Origin: JAXMAR01 sp046350295
GTDB taxonomy: Bacteria; Planctomycetota; Planctomycetia; Gemmatales; Gemmataceae
Direction of reading: 5' to 3'
DNA length: 11,912 nt
Assembly: GCA_046350295.1 (NCBI GenBank)
Contig: JAXMAR010000082.1
Location: 1 to 11,912, forward strand
Shown: positions 1 to 7,236 of the stretch, piece by piece
How the letters are laid out: every line of letters starts with the position of its first letter
Position numbering within the stretch: position 1 is the stretch's first letter
Notes under the pieces: model-generated
The model's input: the letters and a program-made list of their open reading frames with translations, nothing else
Databases searched by the model: none
What the model was told of the DNA's origin: nothing
Position numbers and translations under genes: made by a program

Positions 1-1
1 C

Positions 2-703
2 ACCTCTATCCTCACGCGCGATTTGCGCGACATCGCCGATGTGGAGAAGCTGACCGAGCTTCCGAAATTCGTGCGGCTGCTGGCCGAGCACTCAGGTCAG
101 TTGGTTAACTACTCGCAGTTCGGCGGAGCCATCAACGTCAGCCATAAGACGGGGCAGCGCTACGTCGGACTGCTCGAACAAGTGTTCCTGGTTGTGACGG
201 TGCAGCCTTGGTTCACCAACGCCCTGAAGCGCATCGTCAAAACATCGAAACTGCACTTCCTCGATTCCGGCCTGCTGGCGACGGCGCGCGGGCTCACCTT
301 TGATCGGGTCAAGGCGGATCGCGGGACGTTCGGCGCGCTGTTGGAGAGCTTCGTGTTCTCGGAGGTGCTGAAGCTGATGACGGCTTCAGACCTGCGCCTG
401 ACGCCGCACCATTTCCGCGATCGGGACATGCGGGAGGTCGACGTTGTGCTGGAGCGCGATGACGGGATGATTGCAGGCATCGAGGTCAAGGCGAGCGCCA
501 CGGTCAAGGCCGGCGACTTCGGGGGCCTTCGGGCATTGGCTGAGGCGTGCGGGGACCGCTTTGCCTTCGGCGTCGTCCTCTACGACAGCACGGACTTCGT
601 GCCGTTCGGTGACAGGCTGGCGGCAGCGCCGTTGTCGAGCCTCTGGAATGGAAACGCACCGACGAACAAGGCAAGCCGGGGAGCGCCGCGTGGGGCTTTA
701 TAA
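2..703 (+). CDS. DUF4143-containing ATPase-family protein, C-terminal part (5' end outside window)
   Basis: The frame is open from the window edge, so the gene starts upstream. A TTG at 23 could be read as a start but lies inside the domain. The visible 233 residues match the C-terminal half of the AAA-type ATPase/DUF4143 family. They begin with 'LRDIADVEKL', followed by a winged-helix-like stretch with 'SHKTGQRYVGLLEQ', then 'PWFTNALKRIVKTSKLHFLDSGLLA'. The C-terminus has a PD-(D/E)xK-like pattern: 'EVDVVLE' coded near 434-454 and 'GIEVKAS' near 476-496. The family normally has an N-terminal P-loop ATPase domain, which would lie upstream and cannot be seen. Its biological role is generally unknown, and some members sit near toxin or defence genes. 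The last 14 bases overlap the start of the DUF1837 gene, implying co-translation with it. The family call is firm. Functional membership in the defence system is inference. Confidence 0.85.
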   Translation, partial: TSILTRDLRDIADVEKLTELPKFVRLLAEHSGQLVNYSQFGGAINVSHKTGQRYVGLLEQVFLVVTVQPWFTNALKRIVKTSKLHFLDSGLLATARGLTFDRVKADRGTFGALLESFVFSEVLKLMTASDLRLTPHHFRDRDMREVDVVLERDDGMIAGIEVKASATVKAGDFGGLRALAEACGDRFAFGVVLYDSTDFVPFGDRLAAAPLSSLWNGNAPTNKASRGAPRGAL

Positions 704-1472
704 GAAGTGGTGCGACGCCACGAAAGAAAAGAACAGGCGGAAGCGTTACTGGACGTATGTCGAAAAGGACGGCGGCCGCGACGAGATTCGTGACGACCTC
801 GCCGAGACCATGCGCTCCCACTACGATCGGCTTGAGCGTATAGCCGATGACGTGCAGCGGCTCGGCTACAAGGTCGCCGCGGAAATTCTGCGCGCGCAGC
901 TCCCCCAGACCAGCAAGGGCCGCTCAGGCGATCTCGGCGAGATATTGGCGACCGAGCTGGTCGAGGAGGAAATCGGCCTGCGCGTTCCGGTGCGCCGCCT
1001 GCGCTACAAGGATGGGCGCAACATGGCGATGCGGGGCGACGACTTCATCGGGGCGGGCTATGGAGGCGACGACTCCAAGCTTTGGCTGCTCAAAGGCGAA
1101 GCCAAGAGCAACAAGGTTCTCGGGAAAGCCACCGTCACGAGCGCCCGCAACGTGCTCAATCGCGACAACGGCAGATGCGCGCCGGACTCGCTGGCGTTCG
1201 TCGCGAACCGGTTGCTTGAGAGCAACGATGACGAGGATTTGCAACTGGGCCGCGACCTTCGTGATGAAGTCGGCCTGAAGACTCTACGCGCAGATCGCAT
1301 CGACCACATGCTCTTCACGATGTCGGGCAACGGACCTCACGCGTCGCTGAAGGACGATCTTGAAGGCGCCGGGACCAACCGGGACCAGTATGTCGTGAAT
1401 CTCCACATCGAAGACCACCAGGACTTCATCAAGGAGATGTACGAGAAGGCGGAAGACCTTGGAGACGACTGA
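690..1472 (+). CDS. hamA: Hachiman anti-phage system protein HamA (DUF1837 nuclease)
   Basis: This 260-residue protein belongs to the DUF1837 family, the effector nuclease of Hachiman. After a charged helical N-terminus comes 'GRSGDLGE' (GDLGE at residues 80-84). Then come 'RGDDFIG' and 'LLKGEAKSNK', which supply a PD-(D/E)xK-type catalytic set: probably D118, E137 and K139. In published Hachiman work HamA is a DNA nuclease held in check by HamB until damaged or invading DNA is sensed. I chose the GTG at 690 because GGGGAG sits six bases upstream. The same frame stays open back to 471, but that stretch is a shadow of the DUF4143 gene, with low-complexity Arg/Ser composition. The start overlaps the upstream gene by 14 bases and the end overlaps hamB by 14 bases. 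The related AbpA of AbpAB is an alternative name for this protein type. Confidence 0.87.
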   Translation: MGLYKKWCDATKEKNRRKRYWTYVEKDGGRDEIRDDLAETMRSHYDRLERIADDVQRLGYKVAAEILRAQLPQTSKGRSGDLGEILATELVEEEIGLRVPVRRLRYKDGRNMAMRGDDFIGAGYGGDDSKLWLLKGEAKSNKVLGKATVTSARNVLNRDNGRCAPDSLAFVANRLLESNDDEDLQLGRDLRDEVGLKTLRADRIDHMLFTMSGNGPHASLKDDLEGAGTNRDQYVVNLHIEDHQDFIKEMYEKAEDLGDD

Positions 1473-4400
1473 GGAATTGCAGGCTTTTTTGACGCGCGCA
1501 ACGCAGGATGGCGTGCAGGGCCGGCTGCTCTATCGCGGGGCGGCATGGTCGCTGATGCGAAGCGATGGCGTTCTGCCTGAAAATGCCCCGCCGCTCGGTG
1601 CGACTATCGATACCGACCTTGCAGAACATGGCTTCGCGCTGCTCCGTGCAGCAATGGCCCTTCGTGCCCAGGCCGGCTCTTCCGAGTTGACGAACAAGGC
1701 GTTCGAGCGCGCCGGCAACGCCTTCGAAGCTTTGGTGCGGAATGCTGATCCCGAAGCCGCCGACCGCGGTTTCCGCAGGACGATCGCTGCCACGGCCTAC
1801 CATCTGGCCGGGTTCTCGGCCGTTGCCTATTCGCTCTTCAACGAGGCGGTAGGCGACCTGAATTTGACGCCGGGCGAAATGGCCGTGATGCGGTTGGTGC
1901 TCCGCGATCTCGATGGTCTTCGTGCCTTCGTGCGCGAATGGCTGAATGACGAGGCGCATGGTGACGAGCGGATAGCAGCAGAGCTGTCCGGCGAGGACGC
2001 CGATGTCGATGAGCTCCTGGCGATCATTCTCAACACCACGATCTGTCGTGCGCTGGCCTTCTTCGATTTCGCGCTGGAGACCGGCGAAGAGGAACCGCTC
2101 GACGTGGCGCGCTCACTTCTCGCAATCGCCGTCAGCCTGGCCGACAACGCGGAAAACGTGCCGCTGTGGTGGATCACCAATCTGTGCCGGCATCTGATCG
2201 ATGACCTATGGCAGCATTCGTTGCACCAGAACCTTCCGACCGAGCCGCCCGAAGGCGCCACGGAGAAATATCCGGACCTGCGACGGCTATTCATCGGATC
2301 GCTCTATGCCCGCAAGAACTCGGAGGTTGAGCTGTGGCCGTCCCAGCGTGAGGCGGCGCGCCGATCGACGGACGTCAAGGACGACCTTGTCGTCGCCCTG
2401 CCCACCAGCGCCGGGAAGACGCGCGTCGCTGAGATCGCCGCCTTGATGACGCTGTCCTCGGCGAGACGAGTTCTCATCGTGACGCCGTTGCGCGCGCTCT
2501 CGGCTCAGACAGAACGATCATTTCGTAAGACCTTCGCGCCGCTCGCGTTCAGCGTATCGTCGCTGTACGGCGCGAGTGGGCTCTCGGCGGGTGATGAGGA
2601 CGCGCTTCGCTCGCGGGAGATCGTCATCGCCACGCCGGAGAAGCTCGACTTCGCGCTCAGAAGCGATTCAAGCCTGATCGATGACGTCGGGCTGATTGTG
2701 CTCGACGAAGGCCACATGATCGGGCCGAGCGAGCGTGAGATCCGTTACGAGACGCTGGTACAGCGCCTGTTGCGCCGCGTGGACTCGGCCGACCGCCGTA
2801 TCGTCTGCCTCTCAGCGATCCTCCCAAGTGGAGACGAGCTCGACGATCTGACGGCGTGGATACGGGCGGACGAGCCTGGCGATGCCGTGCGGTCCGACTG
2901 GCGGCCGACACGTCAGCGTTTCGGAATGCTGGCGTGGCGCGGGCGTGATGCGCGACTGACCCTGGACCTGACGAACAATGGCCCGTTCTTGGATCATTTC
3001 GTGGTTCAAAAGCCACCCCGTGGCCGAGAGAAGAAGCCCTATCCCCGAAAGACGTCACACCTGGCCTTGTTCGCGGCCTGGGAGTTTGCGGCTCAGGGCA
3101 AGCGGACGCTCATCTTCTCGACGCAGGCGAATTGGGTTGAGGGGTACGGAAAGCAAGTCGTCGACCTTTGCAAGCGCGGCTATCTGGACTCGCTTCTGGA
3201 TGACGAGGCGTCGATCGCCCGCGCGCTCGAAGTTGGCAAGGAATGGCTCGGCGAAGATCATCCGGCCGTGGCGAGCCTGAAGGCCGGCGTCGCCATTCAC
3301 CACGGGCGCCTGCCCAGCCCATTCCTGCGGGAGTTGGAGGTGCTGCTATCGGAAGGCGTTCTCAAGGTGATCGTCGCATCGCCGACGCTATCCCAGGGGC
3401 TCAACCTCAACGCCGCGGTTTTGCTCGTCCCCGCGCTTTATCGAGCGGGCAAACCGATCACTGGGGAGGAGTTCGCCAATGTCGCCGGCCGTGCCGGGCG
3501 TGCTTTCGTCGACGTGGAAGGGCTCATCGTCCACGTCATGTTCGATCGCGTCGATTGGCGGAGCGGAGAATGGCGGGGATTGGTTGCATCATCCAAGGCC
3601 CGGACCTTGAAGAGCGGGCTGATCCAGATCGTTGCGGAGATCCTTGAGCGCCTAGCTCGCGAGGGTGTGCTCGCGCGCGCCGATGCGTGGGAATATCTCG
3701 CCAACGCCCGTGAGGCCTGGAAGTCGTCGGCGGAGGAAGCGGCCCTTGCTGCTCAGCTTGCGGCGGCCCCCGATGCCGAAGCCGAGCCCGATGATGATGA
3801 CGAGGATGACGAGGCGGGAGGTGACGAGGAGGAAAGCATTGATGAGGAACCACTCTCGGAATTAGTCGAGCGGCTTGATGCCACGGTCTTCGGCTTGGTG
3901 GAGGCGCTCGATGCCGACCGGGCCGACCTGCCCAAGCTTCTCGACGAAGCCCTCAAGGGATCGCTCTGGGCACGTCAAATAGCGCGCGAGGGCGAAGGCA
4001 TCGAGGCGCAACACCGCAAGGTGTTCGAGGCACGCGCCAATCTCATCTGGTCGGTAACGACGCCCCAAGCCCGCCGGGGCCATTTCGCCATGGGCGTCGG
4101 CCTGGAAGCCGGGCTGACGATCGACGCGATGGCGCAAGAGCTGGGCGACCTGATCGACCGAGCTGACGCCGCGTCTCTTCCAGGAGATGTCGACGAGTTG
4201 GCAGATGCTTTGGCTGGCCTCGGCGAGCGGCTCTTGGTGATGCGGCCGTTCATTCCCGACAAGAAGAATGCGCTCCCCGGCAATTGGAAAGCGGTCTTGA
4301 AGCGGTGGGTGTCGGGCGCTGAGGTCTCGGATATCGGACCACACAATATGCGCATCGTGGAAGAGGCGTTCACCTACCGGCTGGTTTGGGCGCTGGAAGC

Positions 4401-4926
4401 TATCAGGACTCGGCGCCTGACTCTGGGCTGGTCGCCTGACATCATCCCCGGTGGCGCAGCCGCATCTCTGGAAACGGGGGTGCCGCAGTTCATGATGTCG
4501 ATGTTGATCCGGGCGGGCCTTCCGTCCAGGCGGGCGGCCATCGCGGCGATCCAGACGACCGCCCCCGTTTTCGTGACGCCGGCCGAGATGCGTGCGTGGC
4601 TGGAATCCGATGAAATCACAGCGTTCACCGATGCCGGTGACTGGCCAACGCCGGATACCGCCGCGCTCTGGGCGCGCTTCAGGACCGAGGCCCTCAGCGG
4701 CGGAATCAAAGGTGGTCGATCGAACGCTACAAGCGGTTGCTTGACGTTCCTGCGCGCGCTGCGGCGCCGCCAGCGGGGCTTTATCGGATCATTACGGATG
4801 AAGGTGATGGCCGCACGTGGCTGTCCACGCCGGACTATCGACGGGTGGTCCCGTTCAAAACGCCTGCCGTGGATCCCGAGCCAAGCCTGTTTTCGGGGCG
4901 TCTGGCCAAGCCGACTGACTTGGTAG
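1459..4926 (+). CDS. hamB: Hachiman system helicase HamB, C-terminus frameshifted as sequenced
   Basis: This is a superfamily-2 DExH helicase, the DNA-sensing partner of HamA. Walker A is 'LPTSAGKT' (residues 314-321), Walker B 'LDEGH' (415-419), motif III 'SAI' (452-454), motif V 'SPTLSQGLNL' (641-650) and motif VI 'VAGRAGRA' (675-682). About 300 residues of helical sequence precede the helicase core. A long region follows it, beginning with an acidic stretch at about 772-800. The start is TTG at 1459 with GGCGGAAG upstream, overlapping hamA by 14 bases. The open frame encodes 1155 residues, but the last 70 or so are Arg-rich and unlike a protein. From about 4713 the plausible coding sequence is in another frame. 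Restoring one base near 4710 would give a protein of about 1173 residues ending at 4979. All helicase motifs lie well before the shift. Activity after tail loss is unknown. Confidence 0.85.
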   Translation: METTEELQAFLTRATQDGVQGRLLYRGAAWSLMRSDGVLPENAPPLGATIDTDLAEHGFALLRAAMALRAQAGSSELTNKAFERAGNAFEALVRNADPEAADRGFRRTIAATAYHLAGFSAVAYSLFNEAVGDLNLTPGEMAVMRLVLRDLDGLRAFVREWLNDEAHGDERIAAELSGEDADVDELLAIILNTTICRALAFFDFALETGEEEPLDVARSLLAIAVSLADNAENVPLWWITNLCRHLIDDLWQHSLHQNLPTEPPEGATEKYPDLRRLFIGSLYARKNSEVELWPSQREAARRSTDVKDDLVVALPTSAGKTRVAEIAALMTLSSARRVLIVTPLRALSAQTERSFRKTFAPLAFSVSSLYGASGLSAGDEDALRSREIVIATPEKLDFALRSDSSLIDDVGLIVLDEGHMIGPSEREIRYETLVQRLLRRVDSADRRIVCLSAILPSGDELDDLTAWIRADEPGDAVRSDWRPTRQRFGMLAWRGRDARLTLDLTNNGPFLDHFVVQKPPRGREKKPYPRKTSHLALFAAWEFAAQGKRTLIFSTQANWVEGYGKQVVDLCKRGYLDSLLDDEASIARALEVGKEWLGEDHPAVASLKAGVAIHHGRLPSPFLRELEVLLSEGVLKVIVASPTLSQGLNLNAAVLLVPALYRAGKPITGEEFANVAGRAGRAFVDVEGLIVHVMFDRVDWRSGEWRGLVASSKARTLKSGLIQIVAEILERLAREGVLARADAWEYLANAREAWKSSAEEAALAAQLAAAPDAEAEPDDDDEDDEAGGDEEESIDEEPLSELVERLDATVFGLVEALDADRADLPKLLDEALKGSLWARQIAREGEGIEAQHRKVFEARANLIWSVTTPQARRGHFAMGVGLEAGLTIDAMAQELGDLIDRADAASLPGDVDELADALAGLGERLLVMRPFIPDKKNALPGNWKAVLKRWVSGAEVSDIGPHNMRIVEEAFTYRLVWALEAIRTRRLTLGWSPDIIPGGAAASLETGVPQFMMSMLIRAGLPSRRAAIAAIQTTAPVFVTPAEMRAWLESDEITAFTDAGDWPTPDTAALWARFRTEALSGGIKGGRSNATSGCLTFLRALRRRQRGFIGSLRMKVMAARGCPRRTIDGWSRSKRLPWIPSQACFRGVWPSRLTW

Positions 4927-4979
4927 ATGCGCTTCGGGTTGGGCGGGGCAAGCTGCGCTGGCCCCGCGCTGACGCGTGA
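4713..4979 (+). pseudogene. Displaced true C-terminal segment of HamB after a 1-base frameshift
   Basis: In the frame beginning at 4713 the sequence reads 'WSIERYKRLLDVP', then 'GLYRIITDEGDGRTWLS', and runs to a TGA at 4977-4979. This looks like ordinary protein, whereas the helicase frame over the same bases turns Arg- and Ser-rich. If one base is missing just after the AAA at 4708-4710 (for example AAAA reduced to AAA), the join reads 'GGIKRWSIERYKRLL' with no interruption. There is no obvious slippery heptamer, so programmed frameshifting is less likely than a mutation or a sequencing error. An ATG at 4737 could start a separate 80-residue protein, but it lacks a convincing ribosome binding site. 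Confidence 0.65.
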
Positions 4980-5043
4980 ATGCGGAAAGTCTTAGCGTCG
5001 GCAGCAAGACGTGCTGGTGCGACTACTGGAATGAATCCTTAGA

Positions 5044-5070
5044 CTTGGCCGATAGCTTTGGCCGGCCAAG
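5044..5070 (+). terminator. Possible weak hairpin after hamB
   Basis: Arms CTTGGCC (5044-5050) and GGCCAAG (5064-5070) are perfect complements around a 13-base loop, in the gap between the hamB reading and the next gene. An A/G-rich stretch follows rather than a T-run, so it is not a standard intrinsic terminator. It could be a rho-assisted stop, an mRNA-stabilising hairpin, or a two-fold protein site. Confidence 0.3.
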
Positions 5071-5100
5071 AGAAGAGAACGGGAAATGAGGGGGCGAACT

Positions 5101-5629
5101 ATGGGCAAATCTCGCAATATCACTCAGAAGGGCCGGATAGCAGCGAAGTCGCTGGTACATCGACTGAGCGGGTTCTCACTCCCGTTCTTTGGCATTCAGT
5201 GGACGCCACCCGCCGACGAGCGCGAGATTGTCAGAGGCCTCCTCACCGCTTTGGAGGATCGGCGTGTTCTCTTCGTCCCTTATCACCTAGAGGTCGTCTC
5301 GCAGGTGACTTCCTCTGTGCTCCAGATGCGAGAGCTTGACAAAGACCCTGCAGGCCCTGCCGGAGACGTCGCGGGCGGTGGGCTCCATTCGCGCGATGCG
5401 CATCGCGTGTCGCCGCTTCCTTGAAGGGCCGAAGCCTGATTTTCGTAACCTTATGCGATGGCATGGTGGGCGGCACGCAGACGACGGAGAAGGCAGTCCG
5501 TCCTTCTTCGTTGCGTTAGGTGAGCTGCGGGCGACGTTCGGAACACACATTGCGGCCCTCGCATACCAGTACGGCCTTGATGTCGAGCCGGAGCTCGCGT
5601 CGATCCTTCCCTCATCGGACGAAGTCTGA
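5101..5629 (+). pseudogene. Conserved hypothetical protein (DUF6650-like), interrupted by a 1-base frameshift
   Basis: The first frame starts at ATG 5101, six bases after GAGGGGG, and reads 'MGKSRNITQKGRIAAKSL', 'PFFGIQWTPPADEREIVRGLL' split across neighbouring codons, and 'LEDRRVLFVPYHLEV'. After 'QMRE' (5323-5334) the sensible protein continues in the next frame from 5336. There it reads 'LTKTLQALPETS', 'GSIRAMRIACRRFLEG', 'ALGELRATFGTHIAALAYQYG' (in part) and 'LDVEPELASILP'. Removing one base around 5335 would fuse both parts into about 175 residues. The pattern of 'GI.W.PP..E', 'LEDRRVL..PY..E' and 'LGELR..FG.HIA.LA..Y.LD' resembles a family I recall as DUF6650, of unknown function. That name is from memory and less certain than the single-gene reading. 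As sequenced, no full-length product can be made. It follows the helicase on the same strand, separated by about 120 bases. Confidence 0.6.
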
Positions 5630-5653
5630 GGGCGGTCAGATGGGGCGCACGTC

Positions 5654-6964
5654 TTGAGCACTCTTCTGTCAACTCCTGCGATATGGCGCACTGAGAAGAG
5701 GGTGACTGTCAGCGGCCACACGCGGCACCGACATAAGCCGAGCCCTATATCATTGGGTTTCGAGCCGCCCCACGTGAACACGATCCTTGTGTTCGGCCCA
5801 AGCGCGTTGGCGGCTTCGATCGCGAGAACGGCGACGCTTCGAGATGCGCCCCCGGAAATGTTGGCGCGATGGGGCGACAGCGCCCTGACGCAGGTCGAGT
5901 GGTTGGTCGAACAGGGAACGACCTTCGCATTGTCGCAGCATCTCCAGGCGCTGGCGGATGCCGAGCGAACATCCTTCGCAGGACGCATCGGCGCCGGCAT
6001 CACGGATTTGCTGATGAACGTACTGGGCTTTACCTGGAGAGACAACGCCTCTTGCCTGTCGAGCGCGCTCGCACCGCATGCGGACTTCATCTACGCCGAC
6101 GGAGCAGCATCGGGACATGGCGTAGTCCTGGCCGAAGCCCATGGGTCTTTCGCGGCAAGCATTAGCTTGGCCGGCGTGACCCGTGAGGCAAAGCGCAAAT
6201 ATCTGCGGCAGGTGCGGCCTCATCTCGCCGCCGCCTCCCCGCACGGCAAGGTCATTCATGGATATTCGATCGCGTTCGGCTCCCGACCAGGAGCAGCAGG
6301 GGCCTTCCTGCATGTCGCCGAAACGCTGATTTCGAAGCCACGTGGCAGACGACGCGAACCCACCGAACCGGCGCCGCTACCAAGGCCAGAGGCCGCTCCC
6401 ACCTCCCTCGCGCTCTCCGCGCATCGGTCTAACTTCTCGATAATGGATGCACCGAGCGTCGTGCGATGGATCGATTGGGTTCGCGACGGCAGCGAACGCC
6501 CCGACGAAATGCTGCCGTCATCGTTCATCCGGATTCCCTATGCAGGCCGGTTTTTCCTTTGCAGCATGGAAATGGGCTGGCCATTTGGTGGCTACCCGGA
6601 TTGGCTAGACGAATTTTGGCATCAGCGGTGGTGGCCGCCGCTTCGGCGAGCACGAACGCTGTCTTGGGGCCGAGACGATTTCGCCGGATGGTATGCCATG
6701 GAGGAGAGGGCAGCCGAGGGCTTCCTGAACGCGTTGAGCGCGATCGTTCGGAATGGCCGAGACAATCTCCCGGAGACGCTTGAGCTTCCCCGCCTCGATC
6801 CAACCGGCTTCGGACTTGGCGGTGACGACGCCGTTCTAGGATCGCCAGACTCCGAATACAGGTATGCCCTTTATCGGGATGGGCTTGCGCTGCTCGGCAG
6901 CCCGCCACCACGCCGAATAGTGGGACACCGGATGTGGCTTCCAAGGGAAGGCATGCAAGATTGA
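5654..6964 (+). CDS. Hypothetical protein, unrecognised
   Basis: This is an open frame of 436 residues with normal-looking composition throughout; I do not recognise the family. The start is uncertain. TTG at 5654 gives the longest form, with GGGG eight bases upstream, and the frame is closed by the stop of the preceding gene. A later start such as the GTG at about 5702 is possible because the first 30 or so residues look poorly ordered. The protein appears to have two parts joined by a Pro/Ala/Arg-rich linker (about residues 228-252). The N-terminal part contains 'ADFIYADGAASGHGVVLAEAHGS' in pieces (about 142-164). This slightly resembles the D...ExK strand of PD-(D/E)xK nucleases, but with His where Lys is expected. 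The C-terminal part is Trp-rich ('GWPFGGYPDWLDEFWHQRWW', about residues 315-335). No signal peptide or membrane segment is visible. Its position after the Hachiman genes suggests accessory cargo, but no role can be assigned. Confidence 0.65.
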   Translation: MSTLLSTPAIWRTEKRVTVSGHTRHRHKPSPISLGFEPPHVNTILVFGPSALAASIARTATLRDAPPEMLARWGDSALTQVEWLVEQGTTFALSQHLQALADAERTSFAGRIGAGITDLLMNVLGFTWRDNASCLSSALAPHADFIYADGAASGHGVVLAEAHGSFAASISLAGVTREAKRKYLRQVRPHLAAASPHGKVIHGYSIAFGSRPGAAGAFLHVAETLISKPRGRRREPTEPAPLPRPEAAPTSLALSAHRSNFSIMDAPSVVRWIDWVRDGSERPDEMLPSSFIRIPYAGRFFLCSMEMGWPFGGYPDWLDEFWHQRWWPPLRRARTLSWGRDDFAGWYAMEERAAEGFLNALSAIVRNGRDNLPETLELPRLDPTGFGLGGDDAVLGSPDSEYRYALYRDGLALLGSPPPRRIVGHRMWLPREGMQD

Positions 6965-7185
6965 ACCCCAAGCGTCGTGGATTGCCGTAAGTCGAAGCGA
7001 TTCCAGTCCGTTCGGGCCGTTCTCGCGGTGTCATTTTAGAGGGCTATCGCGTAGGTGTAGTTCTCATCTTCGCCCGGTGCGGCGCGCCACTAGTTCATCT
7101 CGCCCTGGCGAGGATTCCGCAAAGGCCGCCGCAGAACGCGCAAGTGCGGCGCCGCCGCTTCTTCCAAGGAACGCACCCTGAAACG
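6965..7185. other. Gene-free gap between convergent genes
   Basis: About 220 bases separate the end of the unknown + strand gene from the terminator of the - strand operon. I see no convincing ORF, RNA gene or repeat here. The composition is a little less GC-rich around 7030-7070. It probably marks the junction between the accessory block and the TonB operon, but I found no flanking direct repeats. Confidence 0.5.
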
Positions 7186-7211
7186 AAAAGGGCGCGCCGA
7201 TATGCGCGCCC
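7186..7211 (-). terminator. Intrinsic terminator of the tonB-exbB-exbD-exbD-TPR operon
   Basis: A perfect 8-bp stem GGGCGCGC (7190-7197) and GCGCGCCC (7204-7211) encloses a 6-base loop. Read on the - strand it is followed by TTTTCGTTTC (complement of 7180-7189). It lies about 25 bases past the stop of the TPR gene, where a - strand operon should end. On the + strand the stem is followed by CTTCTTC, so it may also act weakly in that direction, towards which the unknown + strand gene runs. Confidence 0.8.
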
Positions 7212-7236
7212 CTTCTTCAATCGTTGTGGCGGGCCG

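Noticed and set aside
471..689. Longer HamA reading starting at an ATG at 471
   Set aside because: The stretch lies inside the DUF4143 gene, is low-complexity Arg/Ser/Ala, and the GTG at 690 has a good ribosome binding site.
4700..4720. Programmed -1 ribosomal frameshifting in hamB
   Set aside because: No X-XXY-YYZ slippery heptamer is present in the right frame, and a single missing base explains the break more simply.
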